Assembly (NCBI RefSeq): GCF_001625565.1
Contig: NZ_AUXS01000097.1
Coordinates: 186,001-250,000 of the forward strand
Direction of reading: 5' to 3'
Source: Pseudoalteromonas luteoviolacea NCIMB 1944
GTDB lineage: Bacteria; Pseudomonadota; Gammaproteobacteria; Enterobacterales; Alteromonadaceae
DNA: 64,000 nt
The position numbers were made by a program, and so were the translations under genes. This document shows, one piece after another, positions 19,824 to 30,725 of the stretch. The notes beneath the pieces are model-generated. The model saw only the letters and a program-made list of their open reading frames with translations. It was not told where the DNA came from and did not search any database. Numbering within the stretch: position 1 is the stretch's first letter; each line of letters starts with the position of its first letter.

Positions 19824-20522
19824 TTACTTGCGCGTAGTAACACGTTCAATGCGTTTCTCAAAGTCACCTTTGATAACACGGTTTACATAAATGCCAGGGG
19901 TGTGAATTTCGCTTGGCTCCAATTCACCTGGTTCGACAATCTCTTCCACTTCAACAACGGTAATTTTACCCGCAGTTGCAGCCATTGGATTAAAGTTCAT
20001 CGCTGTATGGCGGAATACCAAGTTGCCATAACGATCGGCTTTCCAAGCTTTTACGATGGCAAATTCACCTGTAATAGACTCTTCGAGAATATAAGGACGG
20101 CCATTAAACTCTTTGACTTCTTTACCTTCAGCAACAGGTGTACCGTAGCCTGTTGCAGTATAGAATCCTGGGATACCCGCACCACCAGCACGCATCTTTT
20201 CAGCGAGTGTGCCTTGTGGTGTGAGTTCTACATCAATAATGCCATCAAGTAGTTGCTGTTCGAACAACGCGTTTTCACCAACATAAGAGGCAATGATTTT
20301 TTTGATTTGGCGATCGTGAAGTAGGATACCTAAACCAAAATCATCGACACCACAGTTATTAGAAACAACTGTTAGTTCTTTTGTTTGTTTGCGCTTTATC
20401 TCAGCTATCAGACCTTCTGGAATACCACACAGTCCAAAACCACCGGCAATAATGGTATCTCCATCTTTGAGACCCTCCATTGCTTCTTCGTAGCTAGAAA
20501 CTACTTTATCGAAACCGGCCAT
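19824..20522 (-). CDS. 3-oxoacid CoA-transferase subunit A
   Basis: Alpha subunit of the same CoA-transferase, 232 residues. The family signature [16 protein letters not shown] near the N-terminus binds CoA, and [16 protein letters not shown] and [19 protein letters not shown] are typical ScoA/AtoD blocks. ATG 20520-20522 follows GAGGAG; seven residues of upstream open frame are discarded. It lies 10 bp upstream of subunit B, so the two are made together. Confidence 0.93.
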   Translation of the reverse strand: MAGFDKVVSSYEEAMEGLKDGDTIIAGGFGLCGIPEGLIAEIKRKQTKELTVVSNNCGVDDFGLGILLHDRQIKKIIASYVGENALFEQQLLDGIIDVELTPQGTLAEKMRAGGAGIPGFYTATGYGTPVAEGKEVKEFNGRPYILEESITGEFAIVKAWKADRYGNLVFRHTAMNFNPMAATAGKITVVEVEEIVEPGELEPSEIHTPGIYVNRVIKGDFEKRIERVTTRK

Positions 20523-20556
20523 TAGCCCACTCCTCGTTGTCAAAATTGTCTTGTTG

Positions 20557-21465
20557 TTAAGACTGGCACGTATTTTTTAATGCTAAAGAAACCTTGCTGA
20601 CAGGCTCTTTATTGAGTGCATCGCAAATTTGCCAACCTGCTTTTGCTAGCCTTTCTAAATCAATTTCGGTACTAATGCCAAGTCCTTGCAGCAAGTAAAT
20701 GACATCCTCAGTGGCAACATTTCCTGACGCTCCCTTAGCGTAAGGGCAGCCTCCTAGGCCAGCTACAGCACTGTCGATTGTTGCAATACCCATCTCTAAA
20801 GCTTTGTGAATGTTTGCCAATGCCTGACCGTATGTATCATGGAAATGTACCGCAAGCCTTTGTGCTGGGATGTGTTCGAGTAGCAATTCTAGCAATGATC
20901 CTATTTGATTCGCGGTGCCAACACCGATTGTGTCGCCTAGGCTTATCTCATAACAACCAAGTGCCAACAATTGTTTACATACCTCTAAAACGCGCTCGGG
21001 CTCAACTTTTCCTTGGTAAGGGCAGCCTGCGATACAACTGACATAACCTCTTACTTTGATGTTGTTTTTTTGAGCTAGTTCAACAACAGGCCTGAAGCGC
21101 TCGATACTTTCTTCAATGCTACAATTGATATTTTTTTGCGTGAAAGCTTCACTTGCCGCCGTGAAAATTGCAAATTCATCAACTTGATTTTCAAGCGCCA
21201 ACTCGGCACCTTTTAGATTTGGTGTCAGCGCACTAATCTCAACGCCAGGTGTACGTGTTATCCCTTGGATCACCTGAGCGGAATCTGCCATTTGAGGCAC
21301 CCATTTAGGAGATACAAATGCGCCTGCTTCAAGATGTTTGAGGCCGGCATCAGCCAGCGCATTCAAGAGTGATATTTTACTTTGTGTACTGACTGAGGCT
21401 TCATTTTGTAAGCCGTCACGAGCACCGACTTCTACAATTTTAACCTTTGCCGGATAGTTGGCCAT
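20557..21465 (-). CDS. liuE: Hydroxymethylglutaryl-CoA lyase
   Basis: TIM-barrel lyase that cleaves (S)-3-hydroxy-3-methylglutaryl-CoA to acetoacetate and acetyl-CoA, the last carbon-carbon step of leucine degradation. Motifs visible are [12 protein letters not shown], the GDTIGVGT metal-site strand, [12 protein letters not shown] (metal-binding His residues) and the catalytic-Cys loop [14 protein letters not shown]. Length of 302 residues is normal. The ATG at 21463-21465 follows GGAGG and lies 1 bp after the liuD stop, indicating translational coupling. Confidence 0.95.
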   Translation of the reverse strand: MANYPAKVKIVEVGARDGLQNEASVSTQSKISLLNALADAGLKHLEAGAFVSPKWVPQMADSAQVIQGITRTPGVEISALTPNLKGAELALENQVDEFAIFTAASEAFTQKNINCSIEESIERFRPVVELAQKNNIKVRGYVSCIAGCPYQGKVEPERVLEVCKQLLALGCYEISLGDTIGVGTANQIGSLLELLLEHIPAQRLAVHFHDTYGQALANIHKALEMGIATIDSAVAGLGGCPYAKGASGNVATEDVIYLLQGLGISTEIDLERLAKAGWQICDALNKEPVSKVSLALKNTCQS

Positions 21466-21466
21466 G

Positions 21467-23410
21467 TTATGCCTCCTCGACGATTGCGAGCATTGCCCCA
21501 TGGCTAACAAGTTCACCTTCATCAAAGCAGTAACTTGATAAAGTGCCATCAAAAGGCGCGTTTAAAGTATATTCCATTTTCATCGCTTCGATTATCACGA
21601 TTGGATCGCCTTTGCTGACTTGTGCACCAACTTCTTGCAGGTGTTTGACAACAGTGCCATTGAGAGGGGCTGCAAGCGGTGCTTCTTGATGCTCATGCTC
21701 GCTTACATAGTGCTTAGTCTTTAATTCGAAGGTGTGCTGGTAAGGTCCATACATGACCGTGATACTAGACTCATCGATAAGTACATCCGCGACCATGCGT
21801 TTTCCATCTACATTTGCGATAAGTTGATGGTCTTCTAGCTTTGCCTCAACGCGGTGTTCATAATCATGATAATGCACTTGCCAGTGATGGCCCTCGGCTT
21901 GAGCTACAACAAAGTGATCAATAAATGGCACGGTGAGTTTACGTGTTTGGTTGAGTCTAAAGCCGACTTGCTGCCACGGTGAATTTACTTTCGGTGCTTG
22001 CTTATGCGCAAGATAAGCAATACTTGCAAGGCACACCAAGGTATCGCTAGGTGCTTTAGAGGCAGTAAGCTCTTCAGTTTGGGTATCAATAAAGTGTGTA
22101 TCGGGTGCACCAGCCATAAAAGTAGGGTGCTCTGCTAGGTGATGTAAAAATGCAATATTACTTTTTACGCCCGCTAAGTGTACTTCATTTAGTGCTGATC
22201 TGAGCTTCAGCAACGCCGTACGTCTGTCGTGGCCATGAACAATCAGTTTGGCAATCATCGGGTCGTAAAATGGGCTTATTTCATCACCTTGTTGCACGCC
22301 TGTGTCAATGCGTACGCCACGTTGGGCTTTAGGGAAACTCAAATGGGCCAATGTGCCAGAGTAGGGCATAAAGTTTTCTTCAGGATCTTCCGCGTAAATT
22401 CGCGCTTCAAAGCTATGACCTTGTAAAGAGATTTGTGCTTGAGACAGCGGTAAACGTTCGTTGTTGGCAACACGAATTTGCCACTCGACAAGATCTTGAC
22501 CTGTCACCATTTCCGTAACAGGGTGCTCTACTTGTAGGCGCGTATTCATTTCCATAAAGAAAAATTCATCGCCGCACAATAAGAACTCTACAGTACCGGC
22601 ACCGCGATAGTTAATTGCCTGAGCACAGCGTACAGCGGCTTCGCCCATTTCTTTACGCAGCGCCTCGCTTAAGTCAGGAGCAGGTGCCTCTTCAATGACT
22701 TTTTGGTGGCGTCGTTGTAGGGAGCAATCTCGATCTCCCAAATACACACAGTTGCCGTGATTGTCGGCGAAAACTTGTACTTCTACATGGCGTGGTTTAT
22801 CGACAAAGCGCTCAAGTAAAACTAAGTCATTTCCAAAACTTGCCGAAGCTTCGCGTTTTGCACCTTCTAAAGCGCTGAGAAATTCACCGGCGTTTCGGAC
22901 TACTCGCATACCCTTACCGCCACCACCAAATGCAGCTTTGATCAGCACAGGGTAGCCGACTTTTTCTGCCTCAGCAGTTAAAAATTCAGTGTCTTGTTGT
23001 TGGCCATAGTAACCCGGTACTAACGGGACGTTGGCCTCTGCCATGATCTCTTTGGCGCGTGTTTTTGAACCCATGGCTTCAATTGAACTGGCAAGCGGGC
23101 CGATGAAAGCAATGTTGTTTTCTTCACATGCATTTGCAAAAGCATCGTTTTCAGACAAAAACCCATATCCAGGATGAATGCAATCAGCGCCACTTTGTTT
23201 GGCTACTTCTAAAATACGTTCACTGACAAGATAGGAATCTTTACTTGGTGCAGGGCCAATATGATAGGCTTCATCAGCTTGCTTGACATGAAGTGCGTTG
23301 GCATCTGCATCTGAATACACTGCCACAGTGCTCAATCCCAAGCGTTTTGCTGTGCGCATGACTCGACAGGCTATTTCACCTCGGTTTGCGACTAAGATTT
23401 TTTTTAACAT
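21467..23410 (-). CDS. liuD: Methylcrotonyl-CoA carboxylase, biotin-containing alpha subunit
   Basis: A 647-residue protein with a biotin carboxylase domain (residues 1-445: ILVANRGEIACRV, the ATP-grasp loop AAFGGGGKGMRVV, EMNTRLQVEHPVTE) and a C-terminal biotin carboxyl carrier domain with the biotinylation site EAMKMEYTL near residue 610. With LiuB it carboxylates 3-methylcrotonyl-CoA in leucine degradation. The assignment over propionyl-CoA or geranyl-CoA carboxylase comes from the surrounding liu genes. AAGGAG precedes the start. Confidence 0.95.
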   Translation of the reverse strand: MLKKILVANRGEIACRVMRTAKRLGLSTVAVYSDADANALHVKQADEAYHIGPAPSKDSYLVSERILEVAKQSGADCIHPGYGFLSENDAFANACEENNIAFIGPLASSIEAMGSKTRAKEIMAEANVPLVPGYYGQQQDTEFLTAEAEKVGYPVLIKAAFGGGGKGMRVVRNAGEFLSALEGAKREASASFGNDLVLLERFVDKPRHVEVQVFADNHGNCVYLGDRDCSLQRRHQKVIEEAPAPDLSEALRKEMGEAAVRCAQAINYRGAGTVEFLLCGDEFFFMEMNTRLQVEHPVTEMVTGQDLVEWQIRVANNERLPLSQAQISLQGHSFEARIYAEDPEENFMPYSGTLAHLSFPKAQRGVRIDTGVQQGDEISPFYDPMIAKLIVHGHDRRTALLKLRSALNEVHLAGVKSNIAFLHHLAEHPTFMAGAPDTHFIDTQTEELTASKAPSDTLVCLASIAYLAHKQAPKVNSPWQQVGFRLNQTRKLTVPFIDHFVVAQAEGHHWQVHYHDYEHRVEAKLEDHQLIANVDGKRMVADVLIDESSITVMYGPYQHTFELKTKHYVSEHEHQEAPLAAPLNGTVVKHLQEVGAQVSKGDPIVIIEAMKMEYTLNAPFDGTLSSYCFDEGELVSHGAMLAIVEEA

Positions 23411-23420
23411 GTGGTACTCC

Positions 23421-24203
23421 TTACTCGCTTGCTGTCGGTTGCCAATTTGGCGCGCGTTTATCAAAAAAGGCACTCAAACCTTCCTGTCCTTCTTCACTGA
23501 CTCGAATTTCAGCGATTCGCTTGGCTGTATGGGTGATAAGCCCTTCATCAATGGATTTACCCGCGACTTCATTGATTAGCGACTTGGCACTTTTTACTGC
23601 AACAGGGCCGTTATTTAATAGCTGTTCGATAAAGTACTCTTCGCTGTGTTCTAGGTCTTCACTAATGTCGTGGATCAAGCCTAATTCCAGCGCTTTGCTT
23701 GCTTCAAACACTTCCGCTGTTAAAAAATAACGGCGCGCTTGTCTTTCGCCAATTGCTTTGATCACGTATGGGCTGATCACGGCAGGGATCAGGCCTAATT
23801 TCACTTCACTTAAACAGAATTTTGCATTGGCTGTCGCAACGGCAATGTCGCAGCAAGCAATCAGACCTAAAGCTCCACCAAAAGCAGCCCCTTGAACCAA
23901 GCATAAAGTTGGGTGTGGTGATGTGGCGAGCACTTGCATTAGTTTGGCCAGCTCTAGAGAATCAGCGACGTTTTCTTCATAGTTGTTATCCGCCATTGAT
24001 TTCATCCAAGCGAGATCTGCACCAGCAGAAAAGTGTTTGCCTTGGGTTTTTAACACCAGAGCACGGATCTCTAGTTGATTGGCGTACTCGATGGTTTTGA
24101 TCAGTTCTGCGATGATCTCTGCGTTAAACGCATTGTGTTTTTCAGGGCGACTTAATTCTAAAATCGCCACCTTGCTTTTCGTAATATTTAAAGTGACAGA
24201 CAT
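23421..24203 (-). CDS. liuC: Methylglutaconyl-CoA hydratase
   Basis: A 260-residue crotonase-fold enzyme that hydrates 3-methylglutaconyl-CoA to HMG-CoA. It has the oxyanion-hole segments HFSAGADLAWM and GAAFGGALGLIACCDIAVA, and LSEVKLGLIPAVISPYV with the catalytic Glu. Its place between the two carboxylase subunit genes in the liu operon makes the substrate assignment secure. Only 9 bp separate it from liuB and 10 bp from liuD. Confidence 0.93.
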   Translation of the reverse strand: MSVTLNITKSKVAILELSRPEKHNAFNAEIIAELIKTIEYANQLEIRALVLKTQGKHFSAGADLAWMKSMADNNYEENVADSLELAKLMQVLATSPHPTLCLVQGAAFGGALGLIACCDIAVATANAKFCLSEVKLGLIPAVISPYVIKAIGERQARRYFLTAEVFEASKALELGLIHDISEDLEHSEEYFIEQLLNNGPVAVKSAKSLINEVAGKSIDEGLITHTAKRIAEIRVSEEGQEGLSAFFDKRAPNWQPTASE

Positions 24204-24212
24204 GTACGCCCC

Positions 24213-25820
24213 CTACATTCTGAAAATACCAAACTTAGATTCTTGCTTTGGCGCATTTGCAGCCGCTTCTAGCGCAAGCCCAAGTACATTTCGTGTGTCA
24301 GCAGGGTCGATGATGCCATCATCCCACAGACGCGCACTGGCATAATATGGATGACCTTGCTTTTCATATTGCTCTACAATTGGCTTCTTAAACTCTGCGA
24401 CTTCTTCATCGCTCATGCTTTGGCCTTTGCGCGCTAAGCCATCTTGACGCACTTGTGTTAATACACCAGCTGCTTGCTCACCGCCCATCACAGAGATGCG
24501 GGAATTTGGCCACATCCACATCATGGTAGGTTCGTATGCACGTCCGCACATGCCGTAGTTACCAGCGCCATATGACCCGCCTATAAGCACGGTAAACTTG
24601 GGCACGTCAGCACATGACACCGCGGTCACCATTTTGGCACCGTGTTTAGCAATACCTTCGGCTTCGTATTTTTGGCCGACCATAAACCCTGTAATGTTTT
24701 GTAAAAATAGTAGCGGGATATCACGCTGTGCACATAGTTGAATAAAGTGAGCGCCTTTTTGTGCAGACTCAGAAAAGAGAATGCCATTATTTGCGACGAT
24801 ACCAACTGGGCGGCCAAATATTTCTGCAAAGCCAGTTACCAAAGTTTCACCAAAGTAACGTTTGAACTCATCAAATTGAGAGTCATCGACAATACGTGCA
24901 ATCACTTCACGAACGTCGAAAGGCTTTTTCAGATCGGTTCCAACGATGCCGTAGATTTCACGAATATCATATCGAGGGGGTTTAATATCTTTTAGAATTG
25001 GTTGAGTTGGGCGTTGATGGTTAAGTCGTTCGATACATTGGCGGGCAATTGACAGCGCGTGCTCGTCGTTTTCAGCGTAATGATCGGCAACACCGGATAC
25101 TTTACAGTGCACATCCGCACCGCCCAAGTCTTCTGCACTTACTTCTTCGCCGGTCGCCGCTTTTACTAAAGGAGGACCCGCTAAAAATATCGTGCCTTGT
25201 TCTTTGACTATGATGCTTTCGTCTGCCATTGCTGGCACATAAGCACCACCTGCAGTACATAAGCCCATAACCACTGCAATTTGTGGAATGCCTTTAGCAG
25301 ACATACGTGCTTGATTATAGAAGATGCGACCAAAATGTAGCTTGTCTGGAAATACTTCATCTTGTTCTGGCAGGTTAGCACCGCCAGAGTCGACTAAATA
25401 GATACAGGGAAGATGACAGCGCTCCGCAATTTCTTGCGCTCTTAGATGCTTTTTAACCGTGAGCGGGAAGTAAGTACCGCCTTTTACAGTTGCATCGTTG
25501 CCGACAATCATACACTCGACACCTTTGACACGGCCAATACCTGCAACAACCCCGGCACATGGAATATCTTGCTCATATACGCCAAATGCAGCAAATTGGG
25601 AAATTTCTAAAAACGGTGAACCTTCGTCGAGTAGTGTATCTATTCTGTCACGGACAAACAGTTTTCCGCGACTTTGATGGCGAGCAATGAGGGCTTCGCC
25701 GCCACCTTGGCTTAAATTTGCGACCTTGTCATTTAAATCGTCAACCAATGACGCCATGGCGTCATGGTTGTCTTTAAACTGTTGGTCGTGCGTATTAACA
25801 GAAGAATTTAATACTGTCAT
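24213..25820 (-). CDS. liuB: Methylcrotonyl-CoA carboxylase beta subunit
   Basis: A 535-residue acetyl-CoA-carboxylase-type carboxyltransferase. The N-terminal half carries [24 protein letters not shown] and [19 protein letters not shown], and the C-terminal half has the oxyanion-hole region [21 protein letters not shown] and [16 protein letters not shown]. It transfers carboxyl from biotin on LiuD to methylcrotonyl-CoA. It is second in the operon, 11 bp downstream of liuA. Confidence 0.95.
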   Translation of the reverse strand: MTVLNSSVNTHDQQFKDNHDAMASLVDDLNDKVANLSQGGGEALIARHQSRGKLFVRDRIDTLLDEGSPFLEISQFAAFGVYEQDIPCAGVVAGIGRVKGVECMIVGNDATVKGGTYFPLTVKKHLRAQEIAERCHLPCIYLVDSGGANLPEQDEVFPDKLHFGRIFYNQARMSAKGIPQIAVVMGLCTAGGAYVPAMADESIIVKEQGTIFLAGPPLVKAATGEEVSAEDLGGADVHCKVSGVADHYAENDEHALSIARQCIERLNHQRPTQPILKDIKPPRYDIREIYGIVGTDLKKPFDVREVIARIVDDSQFDEFKRYFGETLVTGFAEIFGRPVGIVANNGILFSESAQKGAHFIQLCAQRDIPLLFLQNITGFMVGQKYEAEGIAKHGAKMVTAVSCADVPKFTVLIGGSYGAGNYGMCGRAYEPTMMWMWPNSRISVMGGEQAAGVLTQVRQDGLARKGQSMSDEEVAEFKKPIVEQYEKQGHPYYASARLWDDGIIDPADTRNVLGLALEAAANAPKQESKFGIFRM

Positions 25821-25831
25821 GGCACTTCTCC

Positions 25832-27007
25832 TTAACGGCTTTCGTTAAATAGCTCACGACCAATTAGCATGCGGCGTATTTCCGAAGTACCTGCGCCAAT
25901 TTCATAGAGTTTGGCATCACGCAATAGGCGACCAGTAGGGTATTCGTTGATATAACCATTACCACCTAGTAGCTGAATGGCATCTAGTGCAAGTTTGGTA
26001 GCCAGCTCTGCAGCATATAAAATCGCACCAGCGGCATCTTTTCGTGTTGTTTCACCGCGGTCACATGCTTTTGCTACTGTGTATACGTATGAACGGGCGG
26101 CATTCATTTGAGTGTACATGTCGGCAATTTTGCCTTGAACAAGCTGGAACTCACCAATTGACTGATTGAACTGCTGACGTTCATGAATATAAGGTACAAC
26201 CACATCCATACACGCTTGCATAATGCCTAGTGGGCCACCGGCAAGTACGACGCGCTCGTAGTCTAGGCCGCTCATTAGAACCTTAACACCTTCGTTCAAT
26301 GTGCCTAAGATATTTTCTTCCGGTACTTCACAGTCTTCAAATACCAGTTCGCAGGTATTGGAGCCGCGCATGCCTAATTTATCGAGCTTTTGAGCTGTAG
26401 AAAAGCCAGGGAAATCACGTTCAACGATAAATGCTGTAATACCGCGAGGGCCTGCATTTAAATCTGTTTTCGCGTAAATCACAAAAACGTCCGCATCTGG
26501 ACCATTGGTGATCCACATTTTATTGCCATTTAAAACGTACTTGTCGCCTTTTTTTTCTGCTTTTAACTTCATAGAAACAACGTCTGACCCTGAGTTTGGC
26601 TCACTCATAGCCAGTGCGCCGATGTGCTCACCGCTGATCAACTTTGGCAAATATTTTTCTTTTTGTGCTTGATTGCCGTTGCGGTTTATCTGGTTTACAC
26701 AAAGGTTAGAGTGTGCGCCGTAGCTCAAGCCAATTGATGCACTTGATCGGCTGATCTCTTCCATTGCGATAACGTGCTCAAGGTAGCCCATATTTGCACC
26801 GCCAAATTCTTCGGGCACAGTGATACCGAGCAAGCCCATTTCGCCAAACTTTGGCCATAGCTCATTTGGAAATGCGTTGTCATGGTCGGTTTTTTCTGCC
26901 AGTGGCGCAATTTCGCTAGTAGCAAAATTATTGACATGATCTCGGATCATATCTGCGGTTTCACCAAGTCCAAAATTGAGTTCTTTATATAGTGATACTG
27001 TGCTCAT
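25832..27007 (-). CDS. liuA: Isovaleryl-CoA dehydrogenase
   Basis: FAD-dependent acyl-CoA dehydrogenase of about 391 residues that oxidises isovaleryl-CoA to 3-methylcrotonyl-CoA. The catalytic glutamate sits in the internal position of isovaleryl-CoA dehydrogenases ([12 protein letters not shown]), while the usual C-terminal EGT motif is GAGTSEIRR, as in that subfamily. FAD-binding and substrate loops [18 protein letters not shown] and [11 protein letters not shown] are intact. I prefer ATG 27005-27007, preceded by AGGAT; a GTG 12 codons earlier (27043) is possible. It is the first structural gene after liuR, about 100 bp apart. Confidence 0.95.
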   Translation of the reverse strand: MSTVSLYKELNFGLGETADMIRDHVNNFATSEIAPLAEKTDHDNAFPNELWPKFGEMGLLGITVPEEFGGANMGYLEHVIAMEEISRSSASIGLSYGAHSNLCVNQINRNGNQAQKEKYLPKLISGEHIGALAMSEPNSGSDVVSMKLKAEKKGDKYVLNGNKMWITNGPDADVFVIYAKTDLNAGPRGITAFIVERDFPGFSTAQKLDKLGMRGSNTCELVFEDCEVPEENILGTLNEGVKVLMSGLDYERVVLAGGPLGIMQACMDVVVPYIHERQQFNQSIGEFQLVQGKIADMYTQMNAARSYVYTVAKACDRGETTRKDAAGAILYAAELATKLALDAIQLLGGNGYINEYPTGRLLRDAKLYEIGAGTSEIRRMLIGRELFNESR

Positions 27008-27103
27008 CTTGTTGTCATCCTGTGTGAGGGTTTGTGTTGTCACCCTTGCGGGTTGCTGAGGCGGGTTTTGGCAGACGCCCCAGCAAACAAATTTGTGTAT
27101 TGA

Positions 27104-27499
27104 TTAGTCTTGTAATTCTTTTAAAGTATCGAGGCAACGTCTTTCAGCAGTAACTAGTTCCATCAACACCACCTTAATGTCATCCATTTGTTGACTCAGG
27201 TCGGCTTTTTTCTCTTCTATTAATTGCAACATGGTATGGAGCTGTTTTTCACTGGATTTATCTGCATCGTATAACTCAAACAATCTGCCAGTTTCGGCAA
27301 GCGTAAAACCTAGTCGCTTACCGCGCAGAATAAGTTTAAGACGCACTTTGTCTCGCTTTGAATATATACGGGTCTGACCATTACGCTCTGGCGAAAGTAA
27401 TCCTTGATCTTCATAAAAACGAATACTTCGTGTGGTAATGTCAAACTCCTTAGCGAGTTCGCTTATTGAGTAGGTTGGTTCTTTATTGGTGTCTTGCAT
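27104..27499 (-). CDS. liuR: MerR-family regulator LiuR
   Basis: A 131-residue MerR-type regulator: a winged helix at the N-terminus (YSISELAKEFDITTRSIRFYEDQGLLSPERNGQTRIYSKRD), then a long dimerisation coiled coil and a short C-terminus. In proteobacteria LiuR controls leucine/isovalerate catabolism and sits upstream of liuABCDE, as here. It probably acts on the TTTACGTAAA-type elements found on both flanks of the 357-bp intergenic region. It lacks the Cys clusters of metal-sensing MerR proteins. Confidence 0.92.
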   Translation of the reverse strand: MQDTNKEPTYSISELAKEFDITTRSIRFYEDQGLLSPERNGQTRIYSKRDKVRLKLILRGKRLGFTLAETGRLFELYDADKSSEKQLHTMLQLIEEKKADLSQQMDDIKVVLMELVTAERRCLDTLKELQD

Positions 27500-27545
27500 T
27501 ATTTACACACTTACTTCGAAACTGATTAGACCAATATAAGTGAAG

Positions 27546-27561
27546 TTTACGTAAAGGTAAA
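27546..27561. promoter_or_regulatory. Candidate LiuR operator, liuR side
   Basis: TTTACGTAAAGGTAAA lies 47 bp upstream of the liuR start. It shares its TTTACGT/GTAAA core with the element upstream of the divergent thiolase operon. Assignment to LiuR is inferred from position and pairing. Confidence 0.55.
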
Positions 27562-27767
27562 GTGTCGTTTTTGCATCATGCTTTAGTCGCATATGCAAAA
27601 TCTGGATCTTGAACTACTTTTAGCTCGCATAAGGCACTATATGCTTTGTTAATTAGCTCTTCGACATGGGATATAGCAAGGGAATGCGCAGTAAACTGCC
27701 AACTTGGCAACACAGCTGTGCAAGTAAACTTTACATTTTTGAAAATCGCAAAGCGCTTGTTTTTAGA

Positions 27768-27789
27768 TTTACGTTGGCGTAAACGTAAA
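27768..27789. promoter_or_regulatory. Candidate LiuR operator, thiolase side
   Basis: Perfect 8-bp inverted repeat, TTTACGTT (27768-27775) and AACGTAAA (27782-27789), six bases apart, 66 bp upstream of the thiolase start. MerR-type proteins bind dyads of this kind between -35 and -10. Confidence 0.6.
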
Positions 27790-27855
27790 TTTTAGGTATG
27801 CTCGACGTAAGAGATTACTAAAAGCAAGCAATTTGCTTGTTAACAGGAGTTTTAA

Positions 27856-29034
27856 ATGAGTAACGAAGCCGTAGTCATCGTAGCAGCAAAACGTACACCT
27901 ATGGGTGGGTTTATGGGTAGCCTTTCAGGCGCGTCCGCGACTGATCTAGGTGCAACTGCAATCAAAGCTGTCATGAATGATACTGGTTTATCGGATGCCA
28001 GCATCGATGAAGTTATCATGGGATGTGTTTTACCAGCAGGTTTAGGTCAAGCGCCAGCGCGTCAAGCGACGCTGCACGCAGGTCTTGCACGTTCTACAGG
28101 TGCAACAACTATCAATAAGGTATGTGGTTCAGGTCTAAAAGCAGCAATGTTCGCTCATGACTTGATCAAATCAGGTAGTATAAAAACTGCGGTTGCAGGT
28201 GGTATGGAGAGCATGACAAATGCACCATATTTCATGCCTAACGCTCGTGGTGGTATGCGCATGGGTCATAACCAAGTTATTGACCACATGATGGCAGATG
28301 GTCTTGAAGATGCATATGATAAAAAAGCAATGGGTTGTTTTGCCCAAGACACTGCGGATCAATATGGCATCACTCGTGAAAATATGGACGAATTTGCGCT
28401 TAACTCTTTGAGTAAGGCAAACGCGGCAATTGAAAGTGGCAGTTTTGATAACGAAGTTATCCCACACATCATTTCAACGCGAAAAGGTGATGTAGAGGTA
28501 ACAACGGATGAACAGCCAGGTAATGCACGTCCAGATAAAATCCCTTCACTTCGTCCAGCTTTCAAAAAAGATGGCACTATCACAGCAGCTAACTCGTCGT
28601 CTATTTCAGATGGTGCAGCGGCACTGATCCTAATGAGCGAATCAGAAGCAAAAGCACACGGTCTTACGCCTTTATGTAAGATTGTTGCACACGCAACACA
28701 CTCTCAGGCTCCAGCTGAGTTCACTATTGCTCCTGTTGGCGCTATGAACTCGTTGCTTGATAAAGCAGGTTGGTCAAAAGAAGATGTCGACCTTTGGGAA
28801 ATCAACGAAGCATTCGCTATGGTAACTATGCTTGCAATCAACGAAATGCAGCTAGATAGCGCTAAAGTCAATGTTAACGGCGGTGCGTGTGCACTAGGTC
28901 ATCCAATTGGTGCAAGTGGCGCACGTATTTTGGTGACACTAATCCACGCACTTCGCAATCGCGGCCTATCTAAAGGCGTTGCATCACTATGTATTGGTGG
29001 TGGTGAGGCGGTTGCACTCGCAGTAGAAGTTTAA
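27856..29034 (+). CDS. Acetyl-CoA C-acetyltransferase (thiolase)
   Basis: A 392-residue thiolase. Catalytic residues are visible: nucleophilic Cys in [10 protein letters not shown], His in [17 protein letters not shown] and Cys in SLCIGGGEA. With the minus-strand CoA-transferase it would split acetoacetyl-CoA to two acetyl-CoA; in isoleucine degradation it would cleave 2-methylacetoacetyl-CoA. It is the first gene of the plus-strand operon and its start follows ACAGGAG. The LiuR-like element upstream suggests coregulation with the leucine operon. Confidence 0.93.
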   Translation: MSNEAVVIVAAKRTPMGGFMGSLSGASATDLGATAIKAVMNDTGLSDASIDEVIMGCVLPAGLGQAPARQATLHAGLARSTGATTINKVCGSGLKAAMFAHDLIKSGSIKTAVAGGMESMTNAPYFMPNARGGMRMGHNQVIDHMMADGLEDAYDKKAMGCFAQDTADQYGITRENMDEFALNSLSKANAAIESGSFDNEVIPHIISTRKGDVEVTTDEQPGNARPDKIPSLRPAFKKDGTITAANSSSISDGAAALILMSESEAKAHGLTPLCKIVAHATHSQAPAEFTIAPVGAMNSLLDKAGWSKEDVDLWEINEAFAMVTMLAINEMQLDSAKVNVNGGACALGHPIGASGARILVTLIHALRNRGLSKGVASLCIGGGEAVALAVEV

Positions 29035-29041
29035 ATCGTCA

Positions 29042-29076
29042 AGCGCCGCAACAATACTAACTTTTAACGCGGCGCT
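29042..29076 (+). terminator. Hairpin between thiolase and mmsA
   Basis: AGCGCCGC (29042-29049) pairs with GCGGCGCT (29069-29076), followed after 9 bases by TTTTTTT. It could be a partial terminator that lowers expression of mmsA relative to the thiolase. Confidence 0.6.
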
Positions 29077-29106
29077 ACTTTCAGTTTTTTTGGGGAGGAG
29101 TGCAAA

Positions 29107-30597
29107 ATGCACCAGGTACCATTATACATCAACGGTGAATTCACACAGTCGCAGTCTGACAAATGGTTAGACGTTGTTAATCCAGCAAATCAAGAAGTAC
29201 TTGCACAGGTACCTTGCGCTACGTCACAAGAAGTACAAGCAGCAATTAATTCTGCTCAAGAAGCCTTCCAAACATGGAAAAATGTACCTGTACCAGAGCG
29301 TGCACGTATCATGATGCGATATGCAGCACTGTTAAAAGAGCACCAAGAAGAAATCGCTACCATTATTTGTCATGAGCTTGGCAAAACATTTGAAGATGCA
29401 AAAGGTGACGTTTGGCGTGGTATTGAAGTAGTTGAACAAGCCGCTAATGCGCCTGCCATGATGATGGGTGAGACAGTAGAAAATGTTGCTCGCAATATCG
29501 ATACTTACTCGTACATCCAGCCTCTAGGTGTTTGTGCTGGTATTACACCGTTCAACTTCCCGGCAATGATCCCATTATGGATGTTCCCTATGGCGATTGT
29601 GTGCGGTAACACATTTGTACTTAAACCATCTGAGCAAGATCCATTGACGCCGATGCGCTTAGTCGAGCTATTCGAAGAAGCAGGTGCACCAAAAGGCGTA
29701 CTGCAAGTTGTTCACGGTGGTAAAGACCAAGTAGACCAAATTTTAGAAGCGCCGGAAATTCGCGCCGTATCATTTGTTGGTTCGTGTGGTGTTGGTCAAT
29801 ATATTTACAGCAAAGGCACTGAAAACCTAAAGCGTGTTCAAGCATGTGTAGGTGCTAAAAACCATATGGTGATCATGCCAGATGCTAGCAAACAGCAGAC
29901 TATCAACAACCTAGTTGGTGCATCAGTGGGTGCGGCAGGTCAGCGTTGTATGGGTATTTCGGTCGCTGTATTTGTTGGTAAGTCTCAAGAGTGGGTTGAT
30001 GATTTAAAAGCGGGTCTTGAAAAGGTTCGTCCAGGTATCTGGAATGATCCTGAAGCAGCATACGGTCCACAGACTTCAGCAGCTGCAAAGGCTCGTATTT
30101 TGTCTTTGATTGAGTCGGGTAAAGCACAAGGTGCAACTTGTCTGCTAGATGGTTCTGATTTTACAGTTGAAGGTTACGAAAAAGGTAACTGGGTAGGCCC
30201 TACATTATTTACCAATGTGACAACAGACATGGACATTTACAAAGAGGAAATCTTTGGTCCAGTACTAAACTGTGTATTTGTTGATACCCTTGAAGAGGCG
30301 ATTACGCTTGTCAATAACAGCCCTTATGGAAATGGTGTTTCACTATTTACAGCAAGTGGTGCAGCTGCACGTAAATTCCAACAAGAAATTCAGGTTGGTC
30401 AGGTAGGTATTAATATCCCAATTCCTGTGCCGTTGCCTTTCTTCTCATTCACAGGTTGGAAAAACTCTTTCTATGGTGATGTTCACACATACGGCAAACA
30501 AGGTGTGCGTTTCTATACTGAAACTAAGACAATCACATCTCGCTGGTTTGCTGATGAAGCAGTCACTGGCCCAAATATGAGTATTAACCTACGTTAA
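29107..30597 (+). CDS. mmsA: Methylmalonate-semialdehyde dehydrogenase (CoA-acylating)
   Basis: A 496-residue aldehyde dehydrogenase that converts (S)-methylmalonate semialdehyde, NAD and CoA to propionyl-CoA in valine degradation. The subfamily marks are [35 protein letters not shown] and the catalytic Cys in [10 protein letters not shown]; there is no general-base glutamate motif of ordinary aldehyde dehydrogenases, as expected for the CoA-acylating type. GGGGAGGAG precedes the start. A terminator follows, so the acyl-CoA dehydrogenase genes beyond probably have their own promoter. Confidence 0.95.
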   Translation: MHQVPLYINGEFTQSQSDKWLDVVNPANQEVLAQVPCATSQEVQAAINSAQEAFQTWKNVPVPERARIMMRYAALLKEHQEEIATIICHELGKTFEDAKGDVWRGIEVVEQAANAPAMMMGETVENVARNIDTYSYIQPLGVCAGITPFNFPAMIPLWMFPMAIVCGNTFVLKPSEQDPLTPMRLVELFEEAGAPKGVLQVVHGGKDQVDQILEAPEIRAVSFVGSCGVGQYIYSKGTENLKRVQACVGAKNHMVIMPDASKQQTINNLVGASVGAAGQRCMGISVAVFVGKSQEWVDDLKAGLEKVRPGIWNDPEAAYGPQTSAAAKARILSLIESGKAQGATCLLDGSDFTVEGYEKGNWVGPTLFTNVTTDMDIYKEEIFGPVLNCVFVDTLEEAITLVNNSPYGNGVSLFTASGAAARKFQQEIQVGQVGINIPIPVPLPFFSFTGWKNSFYGDVHTYGKQGVRFYTETKTITSRWFADEAVTGPNMSINLR

Positions 30598-30611
30598 TTC
30601 TGCAAAATCCC

Positions 30612-30640
30612 AAAGCCCAGTACCTATGCTGGGCTTTTAG
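30612..30640 (+). terminator. Rho-independent terminator of mmsA
   Basis: AAAGCCCAG (30612-30620) and CTGGGCTTT (30629-30637), 8-nt loop, then TTAG. It lies 15 bp past the mmsA stop. Confidence 0.85.
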
Positions 30641-30725
30641 TAGTACCGCCTGACGCAGATCAGGTGCAACAAGAATAAAAACAAGTGATGTATATCACTT
30701 GATACGACAACAAGAGAGGTCTTTT

